Shown here one piece after another: positions 30,679 through 32,265 of a DNA stretch of 32,265 bases (the stretch's first letter is position 1; each line of letters begins with the position of its first letter). Source of the DNA: Candidatus Zhuqueibacterota bacterium (GTDB taxonomy: Bacteria; Zhuqueibacterota; Zhuqueibacteria; Thermofontimicrobiales; Thiofontviventaceae); the NCBI GenBank assembly GCA_016931935.1, contig JAFGDW010000345.1, forward strand, positions 1-32,265, given 5' to 3'. The position numbers were made by a program, and so were the translations under genes. Below the pieces are notes generated by a model. That model was not told the origin of the DNA and ran no database searches. It saw nothing but the letters and a program-made list of their open reading frames with translations.

Positions 30679-31929
30679 TTACTTGAGAATCAGCTTATCC
30701 TTATCCCCAAACGTTTCATACGAGCTGGTGATGACTTTTTCTCCGGGTTTCAAACCATCCAGCACTTCAAACACTTGCTGATTTTGGCGGCCTAATTTGA
30801 TGTTTCGCTTCACTGCAATGGCATCGTTACCTTCAAGCACGTATACCCACTGACCACCGGTTGTTTGATAGAAACCACCGCGAGCGAGTGTTGTGGCTTC
30901 GGTCAGGTCGCCGAGTTCCAGGCGGATGTGGAGTGTTTGGCCGCGCCGAATGCCGCTGGGCGGATCGCCGATGAAATGCAGATCCACATTAAAACGGCCG
31001 TCGAGCACTTCAGGATAGATTTTGGAGACAACCAGTTGATGCGTCTGCCCGGCCAGATCAAACGTGCCATGGCGTCCCAGTTCGATGCGTGAAATATAGT
31101 GCTCATCAATGCCGGCTTGAACTTTGAAACTGTCGAGCACGTCAATCTGTCCCAACCGTTCACCCGGACGTTTCGACTCGCCGATTTCCGCATTTAATGA
31201 TGTCAATTGCCCGGCGATGGGGGCTGTGATCGTCAGACTTTCCTGTTTCTGCTTAACGATTTCGAGATTTGATTCCATCCGACGTAATGATTCTTCCAAC
31301 TGCTTGATCTGTTCATGGCGGAACAGCGAGTCCTGCTTATAGGTCTCGATTGCCAATTCCTTGCGCTTAATCAGATAATCATATTCATCCTTGATTTGTT
31401 CATATTCCTGGGTAGAAATGAGCTTCTGATCTTTTAACGTAACATTACGTTCGTACAATCGTTTTTGTTTTAATAATTGATAATCGAGTTCAGTAAGCTG
31501 GGATTTTAACGATAATTGGTTCTGTTCCATCTGCAAGCGCGTGGTGCGAAGATTATTGCTTGCCGAAAAGAATTCAGCTTCACGCCACATAATGTCCAGC
31601 AGCAAATTGGTGTTCCCCAGTTGTAGAATTTTATCACCTTTTTCGACCATGGTGCCTGCTAATATGAAACGATCTTCAACGCGGCCGCCTTCGATGGCAT
31701 CCAGGTAGATGGTAATAATAGGAAGTACATTGCCGATCACCGGGATATATTCCTGAAAATCGCCAAATTGAACTTCCGACACTGTCAGGCGTTCTGCCTG
31801 CACGTTTAGTTTTGAACTATTGTCACCAAAAATGAAACTATATATAACAAATGCCACGAAAGCTACGGCTATAGAAAGGCCAATAATTCGTTTCAGAGTC
31901 CATGTTTTCTTTTTTATCTGTCGATCCAT
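30679..31929 (-). CDS. HlyD/MacA-like periplasmic membrane fusion protein
   Basis: A 416-residue protein. The N-terminus is cytoplasmic and basic (MDRQIKKKTWTLKRIIG), followed by one membrane helix (about 13-35). A lipoyl/barrel half-motif then reads GRVEDRFILAGTMVEKGDKI near 90-110. A long coiled coil (about 120-235) comes next, then the matching half SLTITAPIAGQLTSLNAEIG near 230-250. A beta-barrel (IDEHYISRIELGRHGTFDLA) and a C-terminal membrane-proximal domain ending KVITSSYETFGDKDKLILK complete the chain. Such proteins bridge inner-membrane permeases to an outer-membrane TolC-like channel; none is encoded here. GAGG lies 6 bases before the ATG. It is the first gene of the transporter series in the window. 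Confidence 0.9.
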   Translation of the reverse strand: MDRQIKKKTWTLKRIIGLSIAVAFVAFVIYSFIFGDNSSKLNVQAERLTVSEVQFGDFQEYIPVIGNVLPIITIYLDAIEGGRVEDRFILAGTMVEKGDKILQLGNTNLLLDIMWREAEFFSASNNLRTTRLQMEQNQLSLKSQLTELDYQLLKQKRLYERNVTLKDQKLISTQEYEQIKDEYDYLIKRKELAIETYKQDSLFRHEQIKQLEESLRRMESNLEIVKQKQESLTITAPIAGQLTSLNAEIGESKRPGERLGQIDVLDSFKVQAGIDEHYISRIELGRHGTFDLAGQTHQLVVSKIYPEVLDGRFNVDLHFIGDPPSGIRRGQTLHIRLELGDLTEATTLARGGFYQTTGGQWVYVLEGNDAIAVKRNIKLGRQNQQVFEVLDGLKPGEKVITSSYETFGDKDKLILK

Positions 31930-32265
31930 AATTTCCTCAATTCAATAAATGGTTCTGGTCACTGTAGCATATTCAATAACTATGCCACTATAGAAAAACA
32001 ATGAGTTACATATAGATATTTAAATAGGATTGAATTTCGGTATCCGCTTTTATAACATCAAGTGTACGAATACGAACACTACAAATTCATCTTGATTTTT
32101 AACTAAGGTTTTCGTAGTTTGTTTTTGCAAAGGAGTTGGACATAGTTAGGGATTTGGGGGACAAACAACGCGAATGTTCTAACCTGAATTATTCATAAAT
32201 TTTGAAAAAAGAGTGAGGATTTTCCAATATAATTTCTTATATTTAAGTAGGATAAACATATAAGA
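31930..32265. other. Upstream region of the fusion-protein gene
   Basis: No gene seen. The final 31 bases hold an 8-base inverted repeat (TCTTATAT at 32235-32242, ATATAAGA at 32258-32265) around AGGATAA (32249-32255), the same heptamer as the right arm of the operator at 22059-22114. The window ends before any downstream gene can be judged. Confidence 0.4.

Noticed and set aside
1-32265. CRISPR arrays, tRNA or rRNA genes.
   Set aside because: No regularly spaced repeats of CRISPR length, no tRNA-like cloverleaf and no rRNA sequence were seen; the only periodic repeats are 7-base units.

Overview
This 32-kb window looks like an AT-rich bacterial chromosome from the wider FCB group (Bacteroidota / Ignavibacteriota / Calditrichota / KSB1-like lineages). 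That placement is inferred from protein families: long FtsX/MacB-type permeases without their own ATPase, a four-helix-bundle (S23-type) gene, DUF433/DUF5615 and DUF2281/PIN pairs. Most genes have a GGAG-type ribosome binding site, and the small plus-strand genes have TTGAnn-N17-TATATT promoters. Both features argue against a classical Bacteroidia genome, which usually lacks strong Shine-Dalgarno sites and uses TAnnTTTG promoters. I see no rRNA, tRNA or CRISPR array.

The minus strand carries one dispersed export system. Reading in the direction of transcription it contains: a HlyD/MacA-like membrane fusion protein (31929-30679), a four-helix-bundle gene, two MacB/LolD-type ATPases (30086-29397 and 28902-28180), a small hypothetical protein, and six intact permeases of about 780-804 residues (27076-24674, 22010-19662, 18581-16251, 12941-10554, 8199-5830, 3982-1568). 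It also holds one permease reduced by an in-frame internal deletion (15468-14779) and two short C-terminal permease vestiges. Exported hydrolases are interleaved: an alpha/beta hydrolase (14653-13058), an amidohydrolase-TPR fusion translationally coupled to a permease (10454-8202), and a truncated S41-type protease at the left end. The substrate is unknown.

The plus strand carries only small self-contained cassettes in the gaps between these genes: five toxin-antitoxin pairs (RHH/PIN, Phd/PIN, DUF2281/PIN, DUF433/DUF5615, and two paralogous copies of another antitoxin/PIN pair counted as one type), an AAA/DUF4143 ATPase, a Uma2-type nuclease and a retropepsin-like protease. Counted as loci there are six TA pairs. 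Every one is oriented against the transporter genes and nearly all have their own promoter with a 17-bp spacer. Two toxins are broken, one by a 165-bp TA-flanked MITE-like insertion and one by a nonsense codon, while their antitoxins are intact.

The intergenic gaps also contain degenerate heptanucleotide tandem repeats of three families. One family forms inverted arrays that bracket the four-helix-bundle gene like the arms of an intervening-sequence element. Other gaps hold a 92-bp palindromic element, a repeated short hairpin next to permease 3' ends, and a double operator in front of the AAA/DUF4143 gene. A 59-residue four-cysteine protein gene (24485-24306) is also present.
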